A stretch of 64,000 nt of DNA, from positions 1-64,000 of the forward strand of contig JAGPVP010000104.1 of the NCBI GenBank assembly GCA_018066965.1, read 5' to 3'. The stretch comes from Zhongshania sp. Lineage in GTDB: Bacteria > Pseudomonadota > Gammaproteobacteria > Pseudomonadales > Spongiibacteraceae. Shown here piece by piece: positions 1 to 8,318 of this stretch; the stretch's first letter is position 1; the number at the start of each line of letters is the position of its first letter. Under the pieces are notes generated by a model that did no database searches, was not told the origin of the DNA, and saw only the letters and a program-made list of their open reading frames with translations. A program made the translations under genes and the position numbers.

Positions 1-70
1 TTTCAGCACTGGCCATACTCAGTGTTAAGCAGCAGGCGGCGCTTACTAAAAACGCTTTTGTGTGTTGCAG
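1..70 (-). CDS. Partial exported protein, N-terminal signal peptide only
   Basis: Only the first codons of a minus-strand gene lie in the window; the rest is beyond position 1. The open frame reads like a Sec signal peptide: a basic start (QHTKAF), a hydrophobic core and an A-S-A cleavage motif before Glu. An in-frame TAA at 74-76 limits the start, and no ATG, GTG or TTG lies between that stop and the hydrophobic core. The only candidates are ATA (71-73) or CTG (68-70), with a GGAG Shine-Dalgarno at 80-83. An ATG at 14-16 would remove nearly the whole signal. The function is unknown and the CTG start is an inference. Confidence 0.35.
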   Translation of the reverse strand, partial: MQHTKAFLVSAACCLTLSMASAE

Positions 71-90
71 TATTTAGAACTCCAATTGTC

Positions 91-436
91 TAAGCGTACA
101 TATATAGAATTAGTGATAAATAACTTAACTGACAAATGTAAGCTGATGAGGCCGAGGGGCAATTATCAAAGCCTATACCTGACTAACCCAAGTTGCACTT
201 GCGAATATCATCCAGAGTTACTGTTTAACTATATCGAGTGTTGAGCAAGCTCTAGAGGGTAATGGCTACAGTAATTGTGGACTTCCCAGAGATTATTAGG
301 CACTTTCCAACTTGGAAATGCCTAGTTATGTGTCCGCTAATGTGACACTACAGCCAAACACTCCCAGTATCTAGCGGGCACTTCCTGATCCGCTAACAAC
401 CGGACAGAACGAATTTAAGCAACTTGCTAACAGTCT
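91..436. other. Intergenic stretch without recognisable gene
   Basis: AT-rich non-coding sequence lies between the edge gene and the brnA remnant. The one short plus-strand frame (62-244) resembles nothing I know and has no convincing ribosome site. The stretch holds one good inverted repeat (297-324) and a smaller one near 330-348. Confidence 0.5.
297..324. repeat. Hairpin-forming inverted repeat
   Basis: The arms TAGGCA(C)TTTCC and GGAAATGCCTA pair with one bulged C around an AACTT loop. No T-tract follows on either strand, so a standard terminator is unlikely. The role is unknown. Confidence 0.45.
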
Positions 437-645
437 TTACTGCCACTTCATCGTTAGATCTTTATGCGACTGCGCGCAATCACGCAGATAAAGATTTATT
501 AGGCTTTGATAGGGTACACCTTTGTCCTCCGCCAACCCTTTAAAATACTCGATCGTATCTTCATCAAGTCGGATGGCTACCTGCTTTTTAGCTTTTTGGC
601 GTAGGGGTTTGATTTGGACTTCGAGAAATCATAGCTGTCACGCAT
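437..645 (-). pseudogene. brnA: BrnA-family antitoxin, frameshifted
   Basis: BrnA is the ribbon-helix-helix (CopG-like) antitoxin of type II BrnT/BrnA modules; it neutralises the BrnT ribonuclease and represses its own operon. The first frame from ATG 645 reads MRDSYDFSKSKSNPYAKKLK and then hits a stop. The next frame continues with KQVAIRLDEDTIEYF, GVPYQSLINLYLRDCA and ends at 437-439. Joined, these give the full 69-residue BrnA pattern. The length (209 nt) is one base short of a whole number of codons. The break lies in an A5 run (585-589) where A6 would restore the frame. It is therefore a one-base deletion, a sequencing error in a homopolymer, or less likely programmed frameshifting. The start overlaps the end of the brnT remnant, as is usual for this pair. 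Confidence 0.75.
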
Positions 646-855
646 TTTTAGCACCGTCATATACTTTTCGTTCTGTTTTGTCTGCCTTTCGATCGGAGAT
701 AATACGAATAAATTCGCCCTCTCTTACACAATGACAGACGACCAATAGGCAAGAATGAATACTTGTTCCAAGCAAGATGAATCGAATGAGATGCGGTGAT
801 TTTTAACATTAGAGGTATCCTTGCTAGGATCCCATTCAAATCGCAAATGAGCCAT
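638..855 (-). pseudogene. brnT: BrnT-family toxin, degraded by internal deletion
   Basis: BrnT is a RelE-fold ribonuclease toxin. From ATG 855 the frame reads MAHLRFEWDPSKDTSNVKNH then RISFD, the typical BrnT N-terminus (FEWD..K...N..KH.I.F). In another frame the C-terminal half reads LLVVCHCVREGEFIRIIS then DRKADKTERKVYDGAKNA, matching the BrnT core (R-I-I-S-x-R-K-A). The join between them is out of frame and the middle is missing: 218 nt remain against about 270-280 expected. The frame from ATG 855 stops at a TAA near 724. The toxin is almost certainly inactive, which would relax selection on the antitoxin. Family assignment rests on motifs at both ends. Confidence 0.7.
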
Positions 856-858
856 GCT

Positions 859-889
859 TTGACCATAACTACATTGTATTTACAGTCAA
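859..889 (-). promoter_or_regulatory. Putative brnTA promoter and operator
   Basis: On the minus strand TTGACT (889-884) and TATGGT (867-862) are 16 nt apart, a plausible sigma-70 pair. The same segment is an imperfect inverted repeat, TTGACCATA (859-867) facing TACAGTCAA (881-889), 7 of 9 bases paired. BrnA is known to repress its own promoter, so this may be its operator. The predicted transcript would begin at or next to the brnT ATG. Inference only. Confidence 0.35.
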
Positions 890-976
890 GGGCTTAGAAC
901 GATACTATTCAAATGCATTGCCCATATTACAACAGCCAATCCCCGGTAAAAATTTTATGTAATGGTAGCGTATTAT

Positions 977-2758
977 CTATTCACCGACGGCATTCACATT
1001 GTCACAGCGACGCAACCAACGGTAGCCATAAGGCGCTAGTACAAGGCGGCATGTCTGACTGCGCATATCCGCACCGTCGTTTACGATATCCAGCCAGTGC
1101 GCGGACCCATCGAGGTTTAAATCTGCCAGCAAGATCTCTTGAGGCTCTGCGCTAATATTGTAAACAGCAACAATGGCCGCGCCACTGCTGTGACTTTCAC
1201 GACGAATACCAAACACCTGATCCCCCAAATGCAGGGGATACTGTGCGGCGTTTGGATGAAAGGCAGCTTGCGCTGAGCGCAGTGTGATCAGCTCTTTCAG
1301 GACTTTGAAAATTCTTGCGTGATGGCTATTGGTGCCTAGCTGAGATTCAAGGTCGTCTGCCACCCATTGATGACGATTTATAGAACGGTTGTGGCTGGTA
1401 TGTAGTACGCGATTTTCGTCGTTCTCGGTTGCCAACAGGCTGTGTATATAAAATGCTGGCACGCCCTGAACTGCTAACATCAAAGCGTGCGCACAAATAA
1501 AGCGCTGCTCTTGCAGACCATCTTCGCCGTCATTTTCGTTGTCTGGATGTAAATGGCGCCGCATGGCATCGAACAGGCTGATGTTTATTTCATAGGGTCT
1601 ATTTTCGCCGTTAGCCAAAGCCCGCCAAGACACCTTGCCACCACTCTTCTGCATTAGCGTGACTAGCTGATTAATTTCTATGTCATCGAGCAAGCCTTCG
1701 GCGGGGCGCAAACCAATACCATCATGCGAGGCGATGAAATTGAAATAAGTAGTGCCGTCTTGCGCCGCAGGCATGCCCATCATCCACGTTTTTAGCGCCT
1801 TGCAACTGCCGCTGACCATGGTGTTAATTAACAGCGGTGGTAAAGAAAAGTTATAAACCAAATGTGCTTCGTTGGCGTTACCGAAGTAGGCCAAGTTTTC
1901 TCGCAGTGGAATATTAGTTTCAGTAATAATTATTGCTTCAGGTACCGCGTGTTCAATCAAGGTTCTAACTAGCCGGACCGCCTCGTGGGTTTGCTCTAAA
2001 TTTAAGCTCGTTGTACCCGGTACTTTCCATAGAAACGCAACGGCGTCGAGGCGAAAAATTTTGACACCCATATCAAGATAATGACGAATAATTTTTACAA
2101 ACTCTAATAATACGGTGGGATTTTGAAAATTAAGGTCTACTTGATCATGACTAAAGGTACACCATACATGACGTTTGCCATCTAAAGTCTGTACTTCATT
2201 TAATAGCGGACTGGTGCGTGGCCTTACAACTTCGCTTAAATCTGTAGCCGGGTCTACTTCTACAAAATAGTCCATGCCTGGGTGGCGGCGTTGTTTAAAG
2301 TTTTCAAACCACACACTACGACTAGAGCAGTGGTTGATGACCAAGTCTGCCATTAAATCAAAATCGCGCGCGATGGCATTGATATCTTTCCAATCGCCTA
2401 AAGAGGGGTTCACTTCGACATAGTTTATTACTGAAAAACCGTCATCGGAGCTATAGGGATAAAACGGCAATATATGAACGCCGCTGATTAAACCGCGTAG
2501 TTCTCTGCGCAGAAAATCGTGCAAGGTATGTAATGGCCATTCCCCTTCACGCAGGATTGAGTCCCCGTAGGTAATGACTAGCGTGTCACTTTCGTCCCAC
2601 AGATTTTTGTGCGCCTCGGGCATAAAGCAGCGTTGATCTAGCGCCATGAGAGCAATCATTTCGTCTAGCAAAGCGCTCTTATCAAGGGCTGGATACAAAA
2701 CCTCTAGATGGGCGCTAAGTCGTTCACGTAAATGTTGCTGCGGCGCTAAATCTACCAT
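977..2758 (-). CDS. GH13 sugar phosphorylase, probable glucosylglycerate phosphorylase
   Basis: A 593-residue member of the sucrose-phosphorylase branch of glycoside hydrolase family 13 (GH13_18). The barrel motifs are clear: HILPFYPYSSDDGFSV near the N-terminus, the nucleophile region FRLDAVAFLWK (Asp238), the acid/base region ITETNIPL (Glu280) and ASHDGIGLRPAEG. Such enzymes use phosphate to split an alpha-glucoside into glucose 1-phosphate and an acceptor. Sequence alone does not fix the acceptor, but the gene directly follows a GpgS-like synthase (stop and start codons abut at 2758/2759), a phosphatase and a glycerate kinase. Glucosylglycerate is therefore the likely substrate, releasing glucose 1-phosphate and D-glycerate in the cytoplasm. 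It is the last gene of the operon. Sucrose phosphorylase is the main alternative. Confidence 0.85.
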   Translation of the reverse strand: MVDLAPQQHLRERLSAHLEVLYPALDKSALLDEMIALMALDQRCFMPEAHKNLWDESDTLVITYGDSILREGEWPLHTLHDFLRRELRGLISGVHILPFYPYSSDDGFSVINYVEVNPSLGDWKDINAIARDFDLMADLVINHCSSRSVWFENFKQRRHPGMDYFVEVDPATDLSEVVRPRTSPLLNEVQTLDGKRHVWCTFSHDQVDLNFQNPTVLLEFVKIIRHYLDMGVKIFRLDAVAFLWKVPGTTSLNLEQTHEAVRLVRTLIEHAVPEAIIITETNIPLRENLAYFGNANEAHLVYNFSLPPLLINTMVSGSCKALKTWMMGMPAAQDGTTYFNFIASHDGIGLRPAEGLLDDIEINQLVTLMQKSGGKVSWRALANGENRPYEINISLFDAMRRHLHPDNENDGEDGLQEQRFICAHALMLAVQGVPAFYIHSLLATENDENRVLHTSHNRSINRHQWVADDLESQLGTNSHHARIFKVLKELITLRSAQAAFHPNAAQYPLHLGDQVFGIRRESHSSGAAIVAVYNISAEPQEILLADLNLDGSAHWLDIVNDGADMRSQTCRLVLAPYGYRWLRRCDNVNAVGE

Positions 2759-3979
2759 TCAGGAGTATTCCTCATTATCTGCAACCACCGCAGCCATCAT
2801 GTCATCTAACAAGGTTGGCTCAGCGCTGCACACTCTGTTCCAGCTTGGAATAAAGGGGGTTTCCATGGGGTTTTCTAAAAACATATTACCGGCTTTTACA
2901 ATATTCTGAGCAAATAATTCGACTGCTTGTTCTTCGCGATGCAAGTCTAAGTCCAAGCCATTCATCACCGCGTCATTGCGATAACTATCGACAAAATCCA
3001 AGGCCACCCGATAGTAGGTTGCCTTTATAGAGCGAAAGGTTTCGCTATTGAACACCACACCGTTGGTTGCCAACTTTCTGAATACGGCTTTGGAAATGTC
3101 GATAGACATTTTTGATAAGCCACCGCCGTCATCTTCCTCAGACAAGTCCTGATGCTTGTGATCATAAACGTCAGCAATATCGACTTGGCACAAACGGTTG
3201 GTTGAATAATTGCGATACATTTCCGACAAGACACCAATTTCTAAACCCCAATCACTGGGGATTCGCAAATCGTTCAACACGTCTTTACGCATAGAAAACT
3301 CGCCCGACAAGGGGTAGCGATAACTGTCTAGATAATCTAAATAATCTAATGAACCAAATATCTTTTTTAGTGAGCGAATTAATGGCGTGACCAATAAACG
3401 GCTAACCCTACCGTTAATTTTCCCGTCGGCTACACGGGCGTAATAGCCTTTGCAAAATTCGTAGTTAAAGCCCGGATTCGCCACCGGATAAAACAACTGC
3501 GCCAACAGCCGCCGGTCATAAGTTAAAATATCGCAGTCGTGTAAGGCTATTGCCTCAGCTCGACCGGATGCTTGGATATAGCCAATACAAAACCACACGT
3601 TACGACCTTTACCGGGCTCTGCCGGTGATAGACCTCTACTTTTAAGGCGCTGATCTATCGCTTGTAAGCGCGGCCCGTCGTTCCACAATACACGGTGACG
3701 CTGAGGCAATCGGCTAAAGAATTTTAATGCATGGCGGTACTGCTCTTCGTTCGCTTGATCTAAGCCGATAATAATTTCATCGATGTAATCGACTTTAGCG
3801 ATTTCATCAATAATGGCCGTCAACGCAGTACCTTCCAGCTCTGAATATAAGGACGGTAAAATTAATGCCATAGGCCGCCGCTTAGAAAATGTTAACAACT
3901 CTGCCTCTAGATCTTCGACTGACCTATCGACCAAATTATGTAGCGTAGTAATAATGCCGTTCTGATAAAAATCGCCCAT
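2759..3979 (-). CDS. gpgS: Glucosyl-3-phosphoglycerate synthase-like glycosyltransferase
   Basis: A 406-residue GT-A-fold glycosyltransferase of the GpgS/MpgS type. It would join a nucleotide-activated sugar to 3-phosphoglycerate, the first step of glucosylglycerate synthesis. The metal-binding DxD motif is visible as ALHDCDI (Asp148-Cys-Asp150), within a region typical of the family (GKGRNVWFCIGY before it; YPLSGEFSMRKDVL after it). ATG 3979 is preceded by a purine-rich AAAACGAGA stretch. The gene lies between the phosphatase (65 nt upstream) and the phosphorylase (no gap). Specificity for glucose over mannose is inferred from the neighbouring glucosyl phosphorylase. Confidence 0.8.
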   Translation of the reverse strand: MGDFYQNGIITTLHNLVDRSVEDLEAELLTFSKRRPMALILPSLYSELEGTALTAIIDEIAKVDYIDEIIIGLDQANEEQYRHALKFFSRLPQRHRVLWNDGPRLQAIDQRLKSRGLSPAEPGKGRNVWFCIGYIQASGRAEAIALHDCDILTYDRRLLAQLFYPVANPGFNYEFCKGYYARVADGKINGRVSRLLVTPLIRSLKKIFGSLDYLDYLDSYRYPLSGEFSMRKDVLNDLRIPSDWGLEIGVLSEMYRNYSTNRLCQVDIADVYDHKHQDLSEEDDGGGLSKMSIDISKAVFRKLATNGVVFNSETFRSIKATYYRVALDFVDSYRNDAVMNGLDLDLHREEQAVELFAQNIVKAGNMFLENPMETPFIPSWNRVCSAEPTLLDDMMAAVVADNEEYS

Positions 3980-4044
3980 AAAAATCTCGTTTTATTTTTT
4001 AATATTGCTTAAATGCCCAGCACAATAATCGCTTGTGAAAGGTA

Positions 4045-4866
4045 TCACTTCAATAATTCTAGTAGCGTCTCATTCCAGCCCGCAGGGCCGCACTTCTCCG
4101 TCACTATGATGTCGCCATTCGGATCAGGTATCTCTGGTGGCTCGTGATGCTCAGACCTCACCACAACGCCAACATCCGCAAGGGCGAGCATCGCCACGTC
4201 GTTGCCACTGTCACCCAGAGCGATCACCCGTGGTGCGGGCCCTGTAGGGAATAAGCAAGAAACCAGCCACGACATTGCCACGCCTTTATTTGCCGGCCCC
4301 ATAATGTGGTAAAAACGACCGCCCTTAAGGGCCTGTAAACCAACCTCACGCAGATCGTTGCTAAACCGCTGCCATTGCTCGTCACTGTCTTGCCAGCAAA
4401 TTGGCTCGGAATAATGGCGCTGCAGGGCCAACTCAGCATCGGCAACATCCAAGCCGGTAATTTCCTGCAAATTTTGCGCATCAAAATCACTAAAGCCTAA
4501 AAACTGGTAGCCCTTTTCTTCCCGCCAGCCATGAAGCAAGGCAACAATGTCACCCCGCTTGGGGGCAAATTGCTTATGACGAGCGCCATCTACCCACTCC
4601 ATCTCTACATTCGCCAGTAAATCGCAGCCAGCAGGCACAACTACCGCCGCGCCATTTTCAACAATAAATGGATAGCGATTACCCAGTTTTTTAGAGAGAG
4701 GATTTAATTCCGCACAGGTTTTACTGGTATTTAACACCCAGATAATGGACTTCTCTTCTATAAGCGCCAAGGCTGGCAATGCGGCCGCAAAAGAGTAGTT
4801 GTTGTGATCTAAGAGGGTGCCGTCAAGGTCTGTAAAAATTACATCTGGGGTAAGCGCCATCGTCAT
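4045..4866 (-). CDS. HAD phosphatase, glucosyl/mannosyl-3-phosphoglycerate phosphatase family
   Basis: A 273-residue haloacid-dehalogenase phosphatase of the MpgP (Cof-like) group. Motif I is FTDLDGTLLD (Asp13 nucleophile, Asp15). Motif II includes LNTSKT. Motif IV is ALGDSGNDVAMLALAD near the C-terminus. It should remove the phosphate from glucosyl-3-phosphoglycerate to give glucosylglycerate, working right after GpgS. Its ATG overlaps the stop of the upstream kinase gene by four bases, indicating translational coupling. ATG 4860 is an alternative start two codons in. The general HAD assignment is secure; the substrate comes from context. Confidence 0.85.
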   Translation of the reverse strand: MTMALTPDVIFTDLDGTLLDHNNYSFAAALPALALIEEKSIIWVLNTSKTCAELNPLSKKLGNRYPFIVENGAAVVVPAGCDLLANVEMEWVDGARHKQFAPKRGDIVALLHGWREEKGYQFLGFSDFDAQNLQEITGLDVADAELALQRHYSEPICWQDSDEQWQRFSNDLREVGLQALKGGRFYHIMGPANKGVAMSWLVSCLFPTGPAPRVIALGDSGNDVAMLALADVGVVVRSEHHEPPEIPDPNGDIIVTEKCGPAGWNETLLELLK

Positions 4867-5771
4867 TTCGCCTCCTGATACTGCACATTCAAGATTTCGC
4901 GCTGTGTTCCCAGCGTCATTACGCAGTCAGCTGTGGCGGGTAGCGTATCAAGGCAGTGCCTTGTTAGGCGCTCATAGTGCTGTATAAATCGCAGTATTGC
5001 TGCGGCATCCATCAAGCCCGGCGTCATCGTCCCGGCAGCCTGACGTAGGGCCAGTTTGCGTTCTTGCTCGCCACGCCAATCTGCAACACAGTCAAAACTT
5101 GGCGCACACAGCATCAATAAATAATCCAATTCAGAAAATAAGACTTGGTAGTCATTCGCTAAGCAAGCGTTCACGTACTGCCGCCAGCGACTATCTAGAT
5201 CCTCTAGTCGCTCCAAATCATTTATCGCAACAGCCAACTCTGCAGACGTTTGCGGCGATGCGCCGACACACCAGCCCTCAAACACGATTAAATCTATTGG
5301 ACCGCTCAGCGTCGGCCAGCTCGATTCCGGCGCTCTATCATCACAGGCTTTATCAAAGCGTGGCAAATTCAAGGTTTGCCCTGCCCGAAGTGAACGCAGT
5401 TTTTCGATTGTCGCCAAGGCCAAAGGAATATCATGCGTGCCAGGCACACCGCGAGTACGTAACAAGGGGTGCGTCGTGTCTGCCAATTGCTGACGCTGGG
5501 CCAAGGTGAGATAGAAATCGTCTAGTGATAGCAATGCGACATTTAAGCCACCCTGCGTATGCAGATACCAATAAATGAATTCTGCGAGGGTTGATTTACC
5601 ACAGCCCTGAGAGCCGTGAATGCCTAATACCGGGACGCGCCCGCTTGTGCCCGGTATTGGGCGAAGTGTTTCGATAAAGGGAATAAAGCAACTTTCTGCC
5701 TGCTCCCGATAACTATCCGGCAGCTTCTCTTTGATAAGAAAGGCGCTCAGGGTATCCACAGCGTTAGACAA
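4863..5771 (-). CDS. D-glycerate 3-kinase (GLYK family)
   Basis: P-loop kinase resembling plant-type D-glycerate 3-kinase and yeast Tda10. It carries the Walker A loop GIHGSQGCGKST, the LLSLDDFYLT motif, RGVPGTHD and LIVFEGWCVG. It would phosphorylate the D-glycerate released by the phosphorylase, forming 3-phosphoglycerate, the acceptor used by GpgS, and so close the cycle. The start chosen is TTG 5771 (302 residues), which has a strong GGAGG seven bases upstream. The frame stays open to an ATG at 5840 (325 residues), but that N-terminus lacks a clear ribosome site and does not look conserved. First gene of the four-gene operon. Confidence 0.8.
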   Translation of the reverse strand: MSNAVDTLSAFLIKEKLPDSYREQAESCFIPFIETLRPIPGTSGRVPVLGIHGSQGCGKSTLAEFIYWYLHTQGGLNVALLSLDDFYLTLAQRQQLADTTHPLLRTRGVPGTHDIPLALATIEKLRSLRAGQTLNLPRFDKACDDRAPESSWPTLSGPIDLIVFEGWCVGASPQTSAELAVAINDLERLEDLDSRWRQYVNACLANDYQVLFSELDYLLMLCAPSFDCVADWRGEQERKLALRQAAGTMTPGLMDAAAILRFIQHYERLTRHCLDTLPATADCVMTLGTQREILNVQYQEAK

Positions 5772-5914
5772 AACATCCCTCCGTTGTACGCGTGTCGGTA
5801 TTAACCTTAGACCATTTTGGCAGCTAAGTACTACAAGCAAATTAAGCAGATTTCTTGCCAGATTTGACGGGACAGGTGATGGGGGAGTTTGACTGGGAAA
5901 AATGACAGGTAAAA

Positions 5915-5938
5915 AAAAGAGGCCGCGTGGCCTCTTTT
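5915..5938 (-). terminator. Rho-independent terminator of slyD
   Basis: A perfect ten-base-pair hairpin (arms AAAAGAGGCC and GGCCTCTTTT, four-base loop) is followed on the minus strand by a run of T residues, just past the slyD stop. On the plus strand the tail is shorter. Confidence 0.85.
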
Positions 5939-5953
5939 ATAACACTTACGCAA

Positions 5954-6439
5954 TCAGTGGTGATGACCGCCAGCGCCGTGTACATGGCCGTGACTAAGCT
6001 CTTCTTCGCTTGCCGCGCGCACTGCTTCAATGCTGACATCGAAGTTAAGCACTTGACCCGCTAGAGGGTGGTTTGCGTCAACGGTAACGTTCTCATCATC
6101 TACTTCTTTAACCACAACAGTCTGCATTTGACCGCCAGCGCCTTGCGCCTGGAATTGCATACCAACTTCGATTTGATCGACGCCTTGGAATGCGGAACGC
6201 GGCACAGGCTGAATCAGCTCTGGATTTAGTTCGCCGTAGCCATCTGCAGGCTGAACAGTGACTTTCATCGCATCGCCGATGGTTTTACCCGCCAACTCAT
6301 TCTCAAGCCCTGGAATGATGCCGCCGTGGCCGTGAAGATACGTTAGTGGATCCTGACCTTTTGAAGAATCAATTTCAGTGCCATTGTCATCAGTCAGGGT
6401 GTAGTGAAACGCCACTACGCAATCATTCGCAATAATCAT
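5954..6439 (-). CDS. slyD: FKBP-type peptidyl-prolyl isomerase SlyD
   Basis: A 161-residue cytoplasmic prolyl isomerase and chaperone. The FKBP half-domains (V.FHYTLTDDNGTEIDSS; PLTYLHGHGGIIPGLE) flank an insert-in-flap chaperone domain (about residues 65-130), followed by the typical DANHPLAGQVLNFDV segment. The C-terminus is histidine-rich (HGHVHGAGGHHH). In SlyD such tails bind nickel and other metals and help hydrogenase or urease maturation; here it is short and has no cysteines. ATG 6439 is preceded by GGGAGG. It is transcribed alone, with a strong terminator after it. Confidence 0.95.
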   Translation of the reverse strand: MIIANDCVVAFHYTLTDDNGTEIDSSKGQDPLTYLHGHGGIIPGLENELAGKTIGDAMKVTVQPADGYGELNPELIQPVPRSAFQGVDQIEVGMQFQAQGAGGQMQTVVVKEVDDENVTVDANHPLAGQVLNFDVSIEAVRAASEEELSHGHVHGAGGHHH

Positions 6440-6674
6440 GGGAGCCTCCCGTTAAAATAAGCCGACAAGCATGACAGTTTTGCCCGACGAGGTCACGCGA
6501 GGGCCATAATTTATTGGAAATTGGCCGATATTAAGGTCTTATTTGACGATATCGGCGAGCCATGCCGAAATTAGTGATTCCGAGATTGATGGCAGCCTAA
6601 GAATCAGTGACACCGCAACTATCACCTCTTACGAGGTTTTTCAGTGCCGCCAATCCCACGCAGTTCTCAGCAAC

Positions 6675-7622
6675 TCAATCGGGATTAGTAATTCCCTGCC
6701 CCACTTCAACAATACGGCGGCGCAACCAGATATGACCGGGGTCATGCTGTAATAAGGGGCTCCATGCCAGCTTTAGCTCGATGGGAATAATCATAAAGGG
6801 CGGCTTGCGTGTCGCCAGACGGGGATCTTCATCATACAAGCGCGCAACTTGGGTTGGCAGCGTGGCGATCAAATCTGGATGCTTAGCTAACAAAGCTGCT
6901 ACTTGATAATGGCGAGTAAACACCCGAATTTGGCGTTCGTGGCCACATTCTGCCAGAGCCTCATCTACCCAACCCAAACGCTGGCTGTCGCGCTGACTCA
7001 TTCCTCGACCGACACCCATACCGGTTTTACTTACCCAAATATGGGGCGCAGCCAAGAAGGCATCCATATCGAAATTATCTAAGGCCTTGTTCTCACTGCT
7101 CATCAAGCAAGAAAAACTATCGCGCCAGACAGTAGCTTGATGGAAGGACTGCGGCAGGCGATCAAAACGGTTGATCGCCATATCAATTTTACCCTGCTCT
7201 AAATCTTGGAAGGTAACGTCACTGGGCGTAAGAACGTCAAGCGTGATATTGGGCGCTTCGTCCCTCAGCTTAAATAACAAGGGCGCCAGTAAGGTCGACT
7301 CAGCGTAGTCACTTGCCATAATCCGAAATACGCGGGTACTTTTCGTCACCTCAAAATCAGATACCGGCAAGACCGCCTGCTCAACCGAGGACAATATATT
7401 ACGTACCTGCGGCTGCAGCTCTATGGCGCGCTCAGTCGGGGTCATGCCCTCACTGGTTCTGACCAACAACGGGTCGTTAAACAAATCACGTAGACGACGC
7501 AGGCCGTTGCTTAAGGCCGGCTGAGTAATTCCCAGCTGCTCCGCTGCACGGGTAACGTTTTTCTCCCGTAACAGAACGTCGAGGTAAACAAGTAGGTTTA
7601 AATCTATGCGCGACAGATTCAT
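6675..7622 (-). CDS. LysR-family regulator, NodD/NahR-like
   Basis: A 315-residue LysR-type DNA-binding regulator. The N-terminal winged helix-turn-helix (VTRAAEQLGITQPALSNGLR, residues about 23-42) and the following PLLVRTSEGMTPTERA are typical of the NodD/NahR/SyrM branch, which often senses aromatic or other small molecules. The C-terminal substrate-binding domain covers about residues 90-300. It lies just beyond the catabolic cluster beginning at 7838, on the same strand, not divergent from an obvious target. Control of that cluster is possible but unproven. Confidence 0.85.
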   Translation of the reverse strand: MNLSRIDLNLLVYLDVLLREKNVTRAAEQLGITQPALSNGLRRLRDLFNDPLLVRTSEGMTPTERAIELQPQVRNILSSVEQAVLPVSDFEVTKSTRVFRIMASDYAESTLLAPLLFKLRDEAPNITLDVLTPSDVTFQDLEQGKIDMAINRFDRLPQSFHQATVWRDSFSCLMSSENKALDNFDMDAFLAAPHIWVSKTGMGVGRGMSQRDSQRLGWVDEALAECGHERQIRVFTRHYQVAALLAKHPDLIATLPTQVARLYDEDPRLATRKPPFMIIPIELKLAWSPLLQHDPGHIWLRRRIVEVGQGITNPD

Positions 7623-7837
7623 GGAAGTAATGGCTCCGCATTTTTTTATAATACGGTGTGATTATGGGCGCTTTGCTGAACGGATACCAGAAATGCACCG
7701 AAAAATGCCCTATTTCCTCCGACTAACTCAGCTAGGCGCTTAAAATGATGTATTTGAGGGTTCAAATTTATCCTTTTCCCGCCGCATATTTACCCAAGGC
7801 ACATTTATACAGCGCCATGAGTAAAACCTTAAGATGC

Positions 7838-8317
7838 TCAGCCCGCCCCCACCACGTCGGCAATGCCCCCTGGCTTGGCTGATGCAGTGAAACCTGTCAT
7901 TCGAAACCACGCCTGCTCTCGTTCACTTTGACGTTGGGCAACTGCCAACAGCTTTGCATCAGCTCGTCCATTTAGCTCGATTGCTGCGTCGATTGCCGCT
8001 TGCTTGAGTTCGCGGCTTTGCTTACGTATTTCAGCCAAGCTACTGTCTGCGGTCAGAAGCGGAGATCGCCATAATTCATCCGCAATGTCAGCGCCATCAA
8101 CTGTGACCAAATCACGTAATAACTGATGATAGTCTGCAGCCTCTTCTCGCTCGTAGCGCAGCTCAAACTCTTGCACATCAATAAGCCAGGCCAGGGTGGC
8201 AGCAATCATGCCGGCCTGTTCTTGGGCAAAACGCGCCTCAGGCGGCAGGGCCGGAATAACAGAACGCTCCAACGACGCCTTCATGGATGCTAGTTGCTGA
8301 TTAACCGTCGGCGTCAT
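7838..8317 (-). CDS. Small helical protein of the catabolic cluster, unknown function
   Basis: A 159-residue soluble protein, mostly charged helix (for example LIDVQEFELRYEREEAADYH and SLAEIRKQSRELKQAAIDAA), with no signal peptide or membrane segment. I do not recognise the family. It starts one base after the stop of the APH-like kinase gene, so the two are coupled and probably act together; a partner or stabilising subunit of the kinase is a guess. Last gene of the minus-strand arm. Confidence 0.75.
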   Translation of the reverse strand: MTPTVNQQLASMKASLERSVIPALPPEARFAQEQAGMIAATLAWLIDVQEFELRYEREEAADYHQLLRDLVTVDGADIADELWRSPLLTADSSLAEIRKQSRELKQAAIDAAIELNGRADAKLLAVAQRQSEREQAWFRMTGFTASAKPGGIADVVGAG

Positions 8318-8318
8318 G

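Noticed and set aside
143-160. CTGATGAG followed by GC-rich bases, like a hammerhead ribozyme core
   Set aside because: No GAAA partner segment and no matching helices around it, so the fold cannot form.
62-244. Plus-strand frame of 60 codons
   Set aside because: No ribosome site, no known motif, and it runs over the 5' end of the minus-strand signal-peptide gene.
581-600. Programmed frameshift in brnA
   Set aside because: The A5 run preceding G is not a standard slippery heptamer and brnT next to it is also broken, so a simple deletion or sequencing error is likelier.
6624-6641. ACCTC/GAGGT hairpin followed by T residues
   Set aside because: Short stem and no plus-strand gene upstream that it could terminate.
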